Positions 1 to 8,191 of a DNA stretch of 16,787 bases are shown here, piece after piece. This DNA is from Ferruginibacter sp. (GTDB lineage: Bacteria > Bacteroidota > Bacteroidia > Chitinophagales > Chitinophagaceae), in assembly GCA_025357775.1 (NCBI GenBank), contig JANXOQ010000139.1, forward strand, positions 1 through 16,787, written 5' to 3'. The position numbers were made by a program, and so were the translations under genes. Positions within the stretch are counted from its first letter, which is position 1. Each line of letters opens with the position of its first letter. The notes beneath the pieces were generated by a model. That model saw only the letters and a program-made list of their open reading frames with translations, did not search any database and was not told the origin of the DNA.

Positions 1-3000
1 AATGCACAAATAAAATTTGCTAAACAAAATTTTATAGTTCCACTACAAAATAATATTGAAAATGTAAAGAAAGAAAATTATAAAAATTCACTTTACAATA
101 ATCAATATTTTGTATTACTACAGTTTAACAAAATTCCTACAACTGAAGAAAAAGCTTCTATTGCAAAGGCAGGTATTTTTTTAGAAAATTACATTCCTAA
201 TAATTCTTTTTATGCTGCTATCAATGATAATTTAAATTTAGAAAATTTAAAAAGTTATAATGTTTCTTCCGTAAACAATGTACCAAGTTTTTACAAAATT
301 GATAAAACTATTGATGAGTTTGTTTTTAATAACGATAAATCAAATCAATCTCTATTTGTTATTAATCTTTTTAAAGCTATATCAAAAGAAAAAGCTACAG
401 TTATACTTAAAAATATTGGTGCTTTACTAGCACCCTCCAAATTTGAAACAGATAATACAGTATTTATACAAGCTAACAAAAATATTGTACAAGCTATAGC
501 AGCATTGCCTTTTGTAATATCTATTGGCAAACAAACTACCGAAGCACATACACTAAATTATGAAAATACTGGCGCCCATTCTATAAGTGCAGTACAAACA
601 ATTACTGGTAAAAATTTACAAGGTAAAAATATAACGCTTGGCTCTGGTGATAACTCAGATATAAGCAGTCATATAGATTTTACTAACAGAGCTATAGTAC
701 GTGTAGCAGTACCGCCGGCAAACCACGGCACACACACAGCAGGCACAGTAGCAGGCGCTGGCATAAAAAACCCTCTGCACAAAGGGGTAGCGCCTAAAAG
801 TATGTTTGTAAATAATTATTTTGGAGATATTATTACAGAAACACCAACTTATGTAAATGATTACAATTTAGTAGCCACCAATAATTCGTATTATATTTCA
901 GAGGCTGGATGTGTTGGTAATAATTCTTATGTAATTAGTAGCAATTTTATAGATAACCAAATGAACATTTTCAAAGATGTATTGCATGTGTTTGCAGCAG
1001 GCAATGATGGCAGTTTTTCTTGTAATGGTTTTCCCTCAGGTTTTTCAACAATAAAGTCTGGTGGGCAAACTGCTAAAAATGTTTTAACTGTAGGGAACTT
1101 AAATATAGCCAACTATTCTATTTTTATTAACAGTAGTAAAGGGCCAGTAAATGATGGAAGATTAAAACCAGAAATAGTAGCCAATGGCACAAATGTAATT
1201 TCTACTTTTCCTTTTAATAATTACAGTGCTGCAACTGGCACAAGCATGGCAGCACCTGTGGTTACAGGTGCTGCGGGGTTATTGGTAGAAAGGTATAGAC
1301 AATTAAACAGCGGTACAAACCCTAAAGCTGCTTTGGTAAAAGCAGTGCTTTGCAATACTGCCGAAGATTTAGGAAACAGTGGTCCAGATTTTACTTTTGG
1401 ATTTGGAATGTTAAATGTGCGCAAAGCCATAGAGGCTATTGAAACAAATAGATTTTTTTTAAATAATTCCAATTCATCTACACCCATTACACTACCTGTA
1501 GGTGTAAAACGCTTAAAAGTAATGCTGTATTGGTCAGATGCTGCTGCAACAGTAGGCGCAGCAAGTACTTTGGTAAATGATTTAGATTTAACAGTAACAG
1601 GTGCTGGAGGTTTGCATCTTCCTTTAATATTAAACCCAACCACAACCGGGGTAAATAATGTAGCAGTAGAAGGCGCAGACCATACTAATAATATTGAGCA
1701 AATAGTAATTGATAACCCAGCAGCGGGTAATTACAATTTAAACGTGAATTTGTTTAATGTGCCAATGGGGCCACAAGAATATGTGGTAACTTATCAGTTA
1801 GAAATGAATGGCGTAACGGTAGAATATCCGTTTGGTGGAGAAACACTTGTGCCAGGCGAAACAGAGACAATTATTTGGAGTGCAAATGGAGATGAAGCAA
1901 GTAGCTATTCTGTGTATTTTTCAGGCGACAATGGTATTAGTTGGGCTACTATTGCTAGCAATGTTGCCGCTACTGCACGTTCATTAAACTGGATAGTACC
2001 AACTACTGCTACCAATAATGGGTTAATAAAAGTTACAAAAAATACTTCGGGCAATTTAGATGTGAGTGATAGCAAATTTAGCATATTAAGTGTGCCTATA
2101 CCAAGCATTAGCGTGCCTTGCGAAGGATTTGTAAATTTAAATTGGTCTGCTATTGCAAATGCTACAAGCTATGACATATTGCAATTAAAGGCAGATAGCA
2201 TGACGGTTGTAGGAAATACTACAACTACAAATTTTTTGGTTGATGGATTAAATACTGCAAGTAAATATTGGTTTGCGGTGCGTGCAAATAATGGCAGCAC
2301 TAATGGGCGAAGAAGTATAGCACAAGAAATACTTCCTGCAAGCGGTACTTGTACTTTATTTAATTTTGATAATAATTTTAAAGCAGTTTCTATAGATGCG
2401 CCTTTGAGTGGTAGAAAATTTACTTCAACAACTTTAATAGCTACAGAACAAATAAAATTTACCATAAAAAACTTAGATGATATAGCCTCCACTGGTAGTT
2501 ATGATTTGTATTATAAAATAAATGCAAACCCTACCATTATGGAAACGAGTACTATTGTATTACCTGCACAAGGCTCTTATCAATATACATTTACAACAGC
2601 TGCTGATTTTTCTGCTGTAGGTATCTACAATATTAAGGCTTGGGTAAAAAGAACTGGAGATACACAGTTGGCAGATGATACAACTTATGTAACTATAAAG
2701 CAGTTGGAAAATGCAGTACTTACATTACCAATTACAGATGGTTTTGAAACCACCACCACCACAGATTATACAAAAAATACAATTGGCTTAGATGGAGATG
2801 ATAGAGTAGATTTTAAAACAAATAGCGCAAGAGGAAGAGCTAGAACATTTGTAAATACTGGGTTTGCTGCAAGTGGCACAAAAGCAATTACGCTTGACCA
2901 AGGACCAATAGGCGCATTGGTTACAGATAGTTTACTGATGACTTTTAATGCTATAAACTACAACGCAAGCAACCAACTAAGATTAGATTTTGACTACAAA

Positions 3001-5205
3001 AACCACGGGCAAGCCAACAACCCTAATAATAAAGTATGGATAAGAGGAAGCGATACCAACCCTTGGATTTTAGCTTATGATTTATATGCAAACCAAGCCG
3101 AACTGGGGCTTTGGAAAAAAGCATTTATAAACGTAAATAATGTGTTGGATACTGTAGTGCCAGCTCAGCCTATTACTAGCAGCTTTCAAATAAAGCTTGG
3201 GCAGCAAGGCAATACTTCTGCTAATATTGCCATTGCGCAGCAAGATATAGATGATGGTTATACATTTGATAATGTAAGATTTTCTGAGGCACTAAATGAT
3301 ATTGAATTATCTTCTGTGCTTGCACCTACGAGTGGATGCGGAGCTCTAGGGTCGCAGGTGTTACAAATAAAAGTAAAAAATTATGGCGCTACTACTGCTA
3401 TAAATGTACCGGTAAATTATAGAATAAATGGAGGAGCTATTGTAAGCGAAGTAATACCTAATTTAGCAGCGAGTGCTTTTACAAATTTCACTTTTACTAC
3501 TCCCATAACTTTTACAAATAATACAGATTACAATATTGATGTGTGGGTAAAAGCAGCAAGCGATAATTTTCGTATTAACGATAGTTTGTTGCAATACAAT
3601 ATTCATACAAGCCCTGTTATTACTAGCTTTCCTTACTTAGAAGGGTTTGAAATAAATGATGGTAATTTTTATAGTGCTGGAAAAAATAATAGCTGGCAGC
3701 TAGGTACACCAACAAAAACAGTGATTAACAAAGCGGCTAATGGTAGCAAGGCTTGGGTTACAAATCTTACTAACAATTATAATAACTTGGAGCAATCATA
3801 TTTGTATACTCCTTGTTTTAATTTAAGTACACTTACTGCACCCGTTTTATCGTTTAGCCATATTTATAAAACAGAGCAAGATTATGATTATAACTGGGTA
3901 GAGTATTCAGCTGATGGTGGAAAAACTTGGTTAAAGCTAGGAGTACAAAGCACTGGTACAAATTGGTACAACGATGCAAAAAACCTCTGGAATATAAGCA
4001 ATACAAAATGGCATGTGGCTAGCTATGATATACCAACTAATGCAGTAAATGTAAAATTTAGATTTGCTTTTACCGCTGATGAGGGAGTAACGGATGAGGG
4101 TGTAGGAATAGATGATTTACATATTTTTGATAAAAACGCAATTTATATTGGAGCAAATACCACAGCTGTACCTGTTGCAATAAGTGGCACAAGTTGGTTA
4201 GATTTAAAAGCTGCCAATGGTGAAAAAATAGCATCAATAAACCCGCAAGGAAATAACCTTGGCACTACCAATGCAGCAGTTTATACCAATACAGGAGCTG
4301 TAAAATTTACGCTACCACCAAATAACCAATATTATTTAGATAGAAACATTGTAATTACCCCAACCACAGCACCGACAAGCCCTGTGCTAGTTCGTTATTA
4401 TTTTACAGATGCAGAAACCAATGCACTTATAAATGCGAATGGCTGTAGCGTATGTAGCAAAATAATTTCAGCTTATGATGCAGGCGTTACAAAATATAGC
4501 GGTACTGTAGCAGAAGAAAATGGAAATTTTGATGATAACATTACAGGTATTAAACAATTTATTTTACCAGAAAATGTATTGATTGTGCCATACGATAAGG
4601 GCTACTATGCAGAGTTTGCAGTAAGCAGCTTTAGTGAGTTTTGGATAAATAGCGGAGGTATAAATGCTAACCAACCATTGCCAATAAATATTTTGAACTT
4701 TATAGCTACAAAGCAGAACAAACAAGTAAACTTATACTGGCAAACTTTAGATGAAAAAAATAATACAGAATTTATTATTGAACGAAGTGCAGATGGAAGA
4801 ACTTTTACATCTATTGGTAGATTATTTTCTAACAATATTATTGGGGTAAATAATTACAGTTTTAATGATATACAGCCTCTATCAACTACTAATTTTTATA
4901 AAATAAAATTAGTAGATATTAATGGAAAAGTTTCTTTTACTGAAACACGAAAAATAAATTTTGACAAGAACGGTTTAGATTTTACAGTTTATCCAAACCC
5001 AGTGCAAGATGGATTTTTAAAATTTGCATCTACAGAAAATGTAGAAAAAGCGGTTTTATATGATATAGCTGGAAAAGTAATTACAACATTTACGTTGCAA
5101 GGAAGAAATAATAAAATAAATGTACAATGGCTAGCAAAAGGTATTTATCAATTACAAGTATTTACAAAAAATGGTAGCAGTACTCAGAAAATAATAGTAG
5201 AATAG
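1..5205 (+). CDS. Secreted multidomain subtilisin-like serine protease (S8 family) with T9SS type A sorting domain, 5' end missing
   Basis: The frame is open from base 1, so the true start lies upstream of the window; a TTG at 505 is internal. 1734 residues are visible (numbered from base 1). The first residues (NAQ) look like the end of a signal peptide, followed by a propeptide-like region to about 200. The S8 triad is visible: Asp217 (GSGDN), His242 (NHGTHTAG) and Ser415 (GTSMAAP), with oxyanion Asn335 (AAGND). Then follow a protease-associated beta-sandwich (about 498-600), an Ig-like domain (607-698), an FN3-like domain (700-780), two CARDB-like domains (about 795-905 and 1100-1200), and two concanavalin/MAM-like stretches opening with GFE motifs (about 910-1095 and 1210-1375). 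The tail is a beta-domain from about 1560 ending in a Por_Secre_tail type sorting domain (YPNP near 1664). By family it is exported by Sec and then T9SS and acts at the surface or outside the cell. The substrate cannot be told. Confidence is high for the protease and sorting tail, moderate for the middle domains. Confidence 0.93.
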   Translation, partial: NAQIKFAKQNFIVPLQNNIENVKKENYKNSLYNNQYFVLLQFNKIPTTEEKASIAKAGIFLENYIPNNSFYAAINDNLNLENLKSYNVSSVNNVPSFYKIDKTIDEFVFNNDKSNQSLFVINLFKAISKEKATVILKNIGALLAPSKFETDNTVFIQANKNIVQAIAALPFVISIGKQTTEAHTLNYENTGAHSISAVQTITGKNLQGKNITLGSGDNSDISSHIDFTNRAIVRVAVPPANHGTHTAGTVAGAGIKNPLHKGVAPKSMFVNNYFGDIITETPTYVNDYNLVATNNSYYISEAGCVGNNSYVISSNFIDNQMNIFKDVLHVFAAGNDGSFSCNGFPSGFSTIKSGGQTAKNVLTVGNLNIANYSIFINSSKGPVNDGRLKPEIVANGTNVISTFPFNNYSAATGTSMAAPVVTGAAGLLVERYRQLNSGTNPKAALVKAVLCNTAEDLGNSGPDFTFGFGMLNVRKAIEAIETNRFFLNNSNSSTPITLPVGVKRLKVMLYWSDAAATVGAASTLVNDLDLTVTGAGGLHLPLILNPTTTGVNNVAVEGADHTNNIEQIVIDNPAAGNYNLNVNLFNVPMGPQEYVVTYQLEMNGVTVEYPFGGETLVPGETETIIWSANGDEASSYSVYFSGDNGISWATIASNVAATARSLNWIVPTTATNNGLIKVTKNTSGNLDVSDSKFSILSVPIPSISVPCEGFVNLNWSAIANATSYDILQLKADSMTVVGNTTTTNFLVDGLNTASKYWFAVRANNGSTNGRRSIAQEILPASGTCTLFNFDNNFKAVSIDAPLSGRKFTSTTLIATEQIKFTIKNLDDIASTGSYDLYYKINANPTIMETSTIVLPAQGSYQYTFTTAADFSAVGIYNIKAWVKRTGDTQLADDTTYVTIKQLENAVLTLPITDGFETTTTTDYTKNTIGLDGDDRVDFKTNSARGRARTFVNTGFAASGTKAITLDQGPIGALVTDSLLMTFNAINYNASNQLRLDFDYKNHGQANNPNNKVWIRGSDTNPWILAYDLYANQAELGLWKKAFINVNNVLDTVVPAQPITSSFQIKLGQQGNTSANIAIAQQDIDDGYTFDNVRFSEALNDIELSSVLAPTSGCGALGSQVLQIKVKNYGATTAINVPVNYRINGGAIVSEVIPNLAASAFTNFTFTTPITFTNNTDYNIDVWVKAASDNFRINDSLLQYNIHTSPVITSFPYLEGFEINDGNFYSAGKNNSWQLGTPTKTVINKAANGSKAWVTNLTNNYNNLEQSYLYTPCFNLSTLTAPVLSFSHIYKTEQDYDYNWVEYSADGGKTWLKLGVQSTGTNWYNDAKNLWNISNTKWHVASYDIPTNAVNVKFRFAFTADEGVTDEGVGIDDLHIFDKNAIYIGANTTAVPVAISGTSWLDLKAANGEKIASINPQGNNLGTTNAAVYTNTGAVKFTLPPNNQYYLDRNIVITPTTAPTSPVLVRYYFTDAETNALINANGCSVCSKIISAYDAGVTKYSGTVAEENGNFDDNITGIKQFILPENVLIVPYDKGYYAEFAVSSFSEFWINSGGINANQPLPINILNFIATKQNKQVNLYWQTLDEKNNTEFIIERSADGRTFTSIGRLFSNNIIGVNNYSFNDIQPLSTTNFYKIKLVDINGKVSFTETRKINFDKNGLDFTVYPNPVQDGFLKFASTENVEKAVLYDIAGKVITTFTLQGRNNKINVQWLAKGIYQLQVFTKNGSSTQKIIVE

Positions 5206-5224
5206 CAAAACGTTTTATATTTTT

Positions 5225-5256
5225 ATCCTCAAGCTAAAAACTTGAGGATTTTTTTT
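5225..5256 (+). terminator. Rho-independent terminator of the protease gene
   Basis: A perfect 9-bp stem, ATCCTCAAG (5225-5233) with CTTGAGGAT (5241-5249), has a 7-nt loop and runs into eight T residues (5249-5256). It starts 20 bp after the protease stop codon and separates that gene from the oxidoreductase. Confidence 0.93.
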
Positions 5257-5296
5257 GATATAATAATTGTATATTACTTTTATAAATTAAAAATGT

Positions 5297-6025
5297 ATGC
5301 CTTTACAACCATGGCTCACCGCCACTGTAGTTCAGATAGAACAGCAAACGCACAATACTCGAAGGTTTTTTATACAAATGCCAAACGAAGATGTTTTTAA
5401 TTTTATACCTGGGCAATTTGTAACGTTGGATTTACCCATACACGAAAAACCTGCTCGCAGGCTTCGTAGTTATTCAATATCTAGCTGGCCCAACGATACA
5501 AATATTTTTGAACTTTGCATTGTATTATTAGAAGGCGGTGCAGGCACTACTTATTTGTTTACTGAAATAAAGGTAGGCTCGCAACTTACCGTACGTGGCC
5601 CTGTAGGCGTATTTACATTGCATGAGCATGCATTGCAAAATGATTTGTATCTAATTTGTACTGGCACTGGCATTGCACCTTTTAGGAGTATGGTGCAACA
5701 AATAAAATTGCACAATCTTTTGCATAAAAATATTTATTTAATATTTGGGTGTCGTACAAAAGCAGACCTTTTGTATTTTGAGGAATTGAAAACACTTAGC
5801 AATAATATGGAAGGCTTTCAATACATCCCCACGCTTAGCCGAGAGCAATGGGAAGGCGCAAACGGCTACGTGCATTCGGTATATAAAAATATTTTGAAAG
5901 CTGTACCTAACAGCAATGCAACATTTATGCTTTGTGGCTGGAAGGCAATGATAGAAGAAGCAAAATTAACAATTATAGAACTTGGATTTGATAAAAAAGC
6001 GATACACTCTGAGTTATATGGATAA
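5297..6025 (+). CDS. FAD-binding oxidoreductase, ferredoxin-NADP reductase fold
   Basis: This is a 242-residue soluble flavoprotein. The N-terminal beta-barrel carries the FAD motif RLRSYSIS (residues 55-62) and a phosphate-binding GGAGTTYL segment (about 80-87). The C-terminal Rossmann half has the NAD(P) motif GTGIAPFRS (123-131) and a CGW-x-AM motif (213-218), the counterpart of the CGPxxM nicotinamide-site motif of the family, here with Trp in place of Pro. There is no iron-sulfur cluster domain, so its electron partner is a separate protein or small molecule and is not encoded nearby. The likely reaction is electron transfer between NAD(P)H and a ferredoxin, flavodoxin or similar carrier. 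ATG 5297 is chosen over the out-of-frame ATG at 5293 because only it opens this frame. The gene sits alone between a terminator and a convergent gene pair. Exact partner and nucleotide preference are unknown. Confidence 0.85.
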   Translation: MPLQPWLTATVVQIEQQTHNTRRFFIQMPNEDVFNFIPGQFVTLDLPIHEKPARRLRSYSISSWPNDTNIFELCIVLLEGGAGTTYLFTEIKVGSQLTVRGPVGVFTLHEHALQNDLYLICTGTGIAPFRSMVQQIKLHNLLHKNIYLIFGCRTKADLLYFEELKTLSNNMEGFQYIPTLSREQWEGANGYVHSVYKNILKAVPNSNATFMLCGWKAMIEEAKLTIIELGFDKKAIHSELYG

Positions 6026-6072
6026 AGTATTTTGTAAATATTAATTTAGTTAAGTTTTACAAATAATTATTT

Positions 6073-6393
6073 CTATTTTTCAATTTTACTAATAACAAAA
6101 TTTTCTGTGCAACACACTCCTTTTATTAATATATTTTTCACCTCTCCAGAAATCGTAACTTGTAAATTATTTATTTTAAAATCATCTGCTAAAATACAAG
6201 GTAATAGTTTTATATCTATTGTTCCTTTTTCAATTAAATAAAATTCGTCGTTTAACAATTGAACACTTGCTTGTTTATTTAAAATATTTCTACTAGTAAC
6301 AATATTAGCGAAGCAATTATTAGTTATTCCTTTATCTTTTGTGCAAGAAAGAAATAATGTAATGCATGCCAGATATGTGATAAAATTTTTCAT
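6073..6393 (-). CDS. Small predicted lipoprotein, function unknown
   Basis: 106 residues from the ATG at 6393. An in-frame ATG 24 bp further upstream exists, but only the chosen start puts a Lys-Asn n-region directly before the hydrophobic stretch. The N-terminus is a short signal peptide ending in LFLSC, a lipobox-like site with Cys17 as the probable lipidated residue, followed by Thr-Lys-Asp-Lys. The mature part has four further cysteines (27, 66, 94, 95) and a segment LPCILADDFK...VTISGEVK. That segment recalls a recurrent theme in small Bacteroidota lipoproteins (LPCNLP..FK..GL.V..SG.VK); this is recalled from general knowledge and was not searched. It lies 52 bp downstream of the zinc-ribbon-like gene on the same strand, so the two may share a transcript. 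It converges with the oxidoreductase, with only a weak AT-rich hairpin between them. The role is unknown; an envelope location is inferred. Confidence 0.75.
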   Translation of the reverse strand: MKNFITYLACITLFLSCTKDKGITNNCFANIVTSRNILNKQASVQLLNDEFYLIEKGTIDIKLLPCILADDFKINNLQVTISGEVKNILIKGVCCTENFVISKIEK

Positions 6394-6445
6394 GTATGAA
6401 TGTTTGCTATAAGACAATAAATTTCTACTTTCCGTTGCATTAAAA

Positions 6446-6820
6446 TTATTCTTCCTTTCTTTTTACAATTAAATACCAAGCATTTTCTAGGGGCAAGTAA
6501 CCCATATCGTAGCAAAAAAAATACACATCCCCCTTTTTGTTGGTATAGCTATGCGTTCCATATTTAAATTGGAAACCCTTTGCAATCAATTTCTCTTCAT
6601 TGATTTTTGCAGTTTCCTGCCCCTCGGGTACAAGGTTTTCTAGTATACGGCGGTTTTTGCTAAGTGCATTATTTACATTCCTAATAAAATTATTTGTTGG
6701 GCTTTTTAATTCGTTATTATAAGCCGCTCGGCAGTAATCGTCACAAAATTTTTTATCAGAACGCCCTTTTACAACTTTATCGCAGGCGAGGCAGTTTTTA
6801 CTTTCGGTTTTTTGTAACAT
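6446..6820 (-). CDS. Small protein with N-terminal four-cysteine zinc-ribbon-like motif
   Basis: 124 residues from the ATG at 6820, with no signal peptide or membrane segment, so probably cytoplasmic. The N-terminus has C10-x2-C13-x12-C26-x3-C30 (CLAC ... CDDYC), which fits binding of one zinc ion. The FCDDYCR segment with RAAYNN resembles the short treble-clef/ribbon zinc fingers found in many uncharacterised Bacteroidota proteins. The middle (about 45-75) is basic and predicted helical (NNALSKNRRILE), and the C-terminus is a compact alternating segment with aromatic residues (FQFKYGTHSY, YFFCYDMGYLPL). Nucleic-acid binding is possible from the finger plus basic helix but is only an inference. 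The gene is divergent from ssb across a 229-bp gap holding an inverted repeat, and is followed by the small lipoprotein gene. Confidence 0.8.
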   Translation of the reverse strand: MLQKTESKNCLACDKVVKGRSDKKFCDDYCRAAYNNELKSPTNNFIRNVNNALSKNRRILENLVPEGQETAKINEEKLIAKGFQFKYGTHSYTNKKGDVYFFCYDMGYLPLENAWYLIVKRKEE

Positions 6821-6866
6821 AATATGACAGTGGCTTTAGAAGGTTTAATGAATTACTTTTTAAAGA

Positions 6867-6892
6867 TTATAACCGTTTACATACGGCTATAA
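6867..6892. promoter_or_regulatory. Inverted repeat, candidate operator between divergent genes
   Basis: Two 10-nt arms, TTATAACCGT (6867-6876) and ACGGCTATAA (6883-6892), pair at 9 of 10 positions around the 6-nt spacer TTACAT. It lies 47 bp upstream of the zinc-ribbon-like gene and about 160 bp upstream of ssb. Its size and symmetry fit a dimeric DNA-binding protein. No T-run follows on either strand, so it is not an obvious terminator. The regulator is unknown. Confidence 0.4.
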
Positions 6893-7049
6893 AGGTAAGT
6901 AAAAGGATAATCTCCGAGTAAACTTTTTTTGCAGTCACACCTTTGCATTGTCAAACCGAAATAGAGATTGGCTGAAATAAATAAATTTTTTAAAAACGTT
7001 CGTATAAATATTCTCAAACGATATTTTGCGAAACACAAAACAAAACATT

Positions 7050-7403
7050 ATGTACGCATTAAAAAACAAAGTTCAATTGATTGGTAATTTAGGAAACGCT
7101 CCTGAAGTGAGAAACACCGAAAGTGGAAAAAAGCTTGTACGCTTTTCTGTAGCTACTAACGAGCAGTATAAAAATGCAAAAGGAGAGCGTGTAACTGAAA
7201 CGCAGTGGCATAATTTAATTGCATGGGGTAAAGTAGCAGATATTGCTGAAAAATATTTAGCTAAAGGAACCGAGGTTGCCATTGAAGGTAAATTGGTAAA
7301 CCGTAATTACATGGATAAAGAAGGGAACAAAAAATACATTACTGAAATACAAGTGAATGAGTTATTAATGTTGGGTAAGGCTACTGGTAGTATGGTAGCT
7401 TAA
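7050..7403 (+). CDS. ssb: Single-stranded DNA-binding protein, short form
   Basis: 117 residues with a single OB-fold covering nearly the whole protein. Typical SSB signatures are NKVQLIGNLG (about residues 6-15), VRFSVATNE, ETQWHNLIAWGKVADIAEKYL and KGTEVAIEGKL, ending with an ITEIQVNELLML strand. The ATG at 7050 is chosen because it gives the usual MYALKNKVQLIG N-terminus; a TTG at 7026 would add eight unusual residues. It binds ssDNA as an oligomer in replication, repair and recombination. The protein stops soon after the OB fold (KATGSMVA) and lacks the Gly/Pro-rich linker and the acidic DIPF-type tail with which housekeeping SSBs recruit partners. It is therefore probably a secondary SSB, although short forms are common in Bacteroidota. 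It is followed directly by a terminator and is monocistronic. Confidence 0.93.
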   Translation: MYALKNKVQLIGNLGNAPEVRNTESGKKLVRFSVATNEQYKNAKGERVTETQWHNLIAWGKVADIAEKYLAKGTEVAIEGKLVNRNYMDKEGNKKYITEIQVNELLMLGKATGSMVA

Positions 7404-7410
7404 TTATAGT

Positions 7411-7445
7411 GAGTGGATGCGAAAGTGTCCACTCCTTTTTCTTTC
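7411..7445 (+). terminator. Rho-independent terminator of ssb
   Basis: A 10-bp stem, GAGTGGATGC (7411-7420) with GTGTCCACTC (7425-7434), includes two G-U pairs, is capped by a GAAA tetraloop and is followed by CTTTTTCTTTC. It starts 7 bp after the ssb stop codon. Confidence 0.93.
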
Positions 7446-7456
7446 ACTTAATTAAC

Positions 7457-7506
7457 CAACCCTGAAAGGGTTGAACTTGCATTACTAAAGGTGAAACCCT
7501 TAGAAC
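7457..7506 (+). repeat. Two-hairpin palindromic module, copy 1 (upstream of transposase)
   Basis: Hairpin 1 is CAACCCT-GAA-AGGGTTG (7457-7473), a perfect 7-bp stem with a 3-nt loop. Hairpin 2 is CTAAAGGT-GAA-ACCCTTAG (7485-7503), 7 of 8 pairs. The linker between them ends in the leader TTGCATTA (7477-7484). The module matches copy 2 at 8192-8241 in 46 of 50 positions, in the same orientation, and ends 11 bp before the transposase ATG. Confidence 0.88.
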
Positions 7507-7517
7507 AAAAAATCATT

Positions 7518-7967
7518 ATGAGTTCATACACACAAATATTTTATCAAATAGTTTTTGGAACAAAATACCGTTTGCCAACAATTGATAGAAAATACGATAA
7601 AGAATTGTACAAATACATTTATGGAATTACAAAAGAAAAAGAATGTAAACTATATCGTATAAATGGTATAGAAGACCATATTCATATTTTTACTGATTTA
7701 CATCCTTCAGTATCATTAAGCGATTTTGTAAAAGATATAAAAGTAGCTAGTAATCTGTGGATGAAAGACAGTGGCATGTTTCCACTTTTTAATGCTTGGC
7801 AAATTGGGTATGGTGCATTTACATACTCGATTAGAGAAAAAGATAAAATTATTAATTACGTTAAAAAACAAAAAGAGCATCACAAAGACAAAGAAACATT
7901 TTATGATGAATACAAAAGATTGTTGATAGAAAGTGGAGTGCCTTTTGATGAGAAATATTTATTATAG
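7518..7967 (+). CDS. Y1-family HUH transposase, IS200/REP-associated (RAYT-like)
   Basis: 149 residues from the ATG at 7518. A GTG at 7491 would start inside the palindromic repeat and is not used. The Y1_Tnp fold is recognisable: the metal-binding HUH motif is H54-I-H56 in EDHIHIFTD, and the catalytic tyrosine is most likely Y114 in INYVKKQKEHHK, with the typical Q118 and H121-H122 following. The length matches IS200 TnpA. All expected catalytic residues are present, so it looks functional. By family it cuts and rejoins ssDNA next to small hairpins through a 5'-phosphotyrosine link. The surrounding palindromes at 7457-7506 and 8007-8241 are its likely binding sites. No tnpB is present. Whether it still moves itself (IS200) or is a resident gene acting on dispersed repeats (RAYT) cannot be decided from this window. 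Confidence 0.9.
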   Translation: MSSYTQIFYQIVFGTKYRLPTIDRKYDKELYKYIYGITKEKECKLYRINGIEDHIHIFTDLHPSVSLSDFVKDIKVASNLWMKDSGMFPLFNAWQIGYGAFTYSIREKDKIINYVKKQKEHHKDKETFYDEYKRLLIESGVPFDEKYLL

Positions 7968-7985
7968 GAATGCACACGAAATATC

Positions 7986-8020
7986 TACGGATTACATATC
8001 TAGAAATTGCATACCCATAG
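7986..8020 (+). repeat. Degenerate and truncated palindrome copies
   Basis: TACGGATTACAT (7986-7997) resembles the left arm and loop of the intact hairpin at 8030-8046, with its right arm worn away. TTGCATACCCATAG (8007-8020) joins the leader TTGCAT directly to ACCCATAG, the right arm of the hairpin at 8148-8166, as if the left arm and loop had been deleted. ATTGCATACC occurs at both 8006-8015 and 8021-8030. Confidence 0.55.
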
Positions 8021-8021
8021 A

Positions 8022-8046
8022 TTGCATACCACGGATTTCATCCGTG
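8022..8046 (+). repeat. Palindrome with leader, CACGGAT type
   Basis: CACGGAT-TTC-ATCCGTG (8030-8046) is a perfect 7-bp stem with a 3-nt loop, immediately preceded by TTGCATAC (8022-8029). The leader resembles the TTGCATTA before the second hairpin of the flanking modules. Confidence 0.75.
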
Positions 8047-8058
8047 AGTATACAAATT

Positions 8059-8075
8059 GAACCCTTTCAGGGTTC
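8059..8075 (-). repeat. Palindrome, ACCCT/AGGGT type in inverted orientation
   Basis: GAACCCT-TTC-AGGGTTC is a perfect 7-bp stem. Its loop is TTC where the flanking modules have GAA, so it reads as the reverse orientation of the hairpin at 7457-7473. Confidence 0.7.
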
Positions 8076-8088
8076 GCTTACTCTATGC

Positions 8089-8108
8089 CAACCCTGAAAA
8101 AGTTGAAC
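8089..8108 (+). repeat. Degenerate ACCCT/AGGGT palindrome
   Basis: CAACCCTGAAAAAGTTGAAC matches the start of the flanking module (CAACCCTGAAAGGGTTGAAC) at 18 of 20 positions. The two changes fall in the right arm and leave 5 of 7 stem pairs. Confidence 0.65.
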
Positions 8109-8147
8109 AAACGTAATAAATTACATAACGTATAGGCTTCACATTAA

Positions 8148-8177
8148 CTATGGGTGCAACCCATAGACATTAATGCA
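8148..8177 (-). repeat. Palindrome CTATGGGT/ACCCATAG with inverted leader
   Basis: CTATGGGT-GCA-ACCCATAG (8148-8166) is a perfect 8-bp stem. It differs from CTAAGGGT/ACCCTTAG (8220-8238) by paired changes in both arms, so pairing is kept. TAATGCA at 8171-8177 is the reverse complement of the TGCATTA leader, suggesting a minus-strand orientation with a 4-nt spacer. Confidence 0.7.
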
Positions 8178-8191
8178 TAAAACGAAATCCC

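Noticed and set aside
505..507. TTG as start of the protease gene
   Set aside because: The frame continues upstream without a stop to base 1 with propeptide-like sequence and a signal peptide remnant, so the TTG is internal.
1221..1643. 140-codon minus-strand open frame inside the protease gene
   Set aside because: It overlaps the S8 catalytic Ser region and following beta-sandwich, which are clearly coding on the plus strand.
6031..6063. Hairpin TTTGTAAA/TTTACAAA between the convergent oxidoreductase and lipoprotein genes as a bidirectional terminator
   Set aside because: The 8-bp AT-rich stem with a 17-nt loop is too weak to call in this base composition.
7491..7493. GTG as start of the transposase
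   Set aside because: It falls inside the second hairpin of the repeat module; the ATG at 7518 gives the normal Y1 transposase N-terminus.
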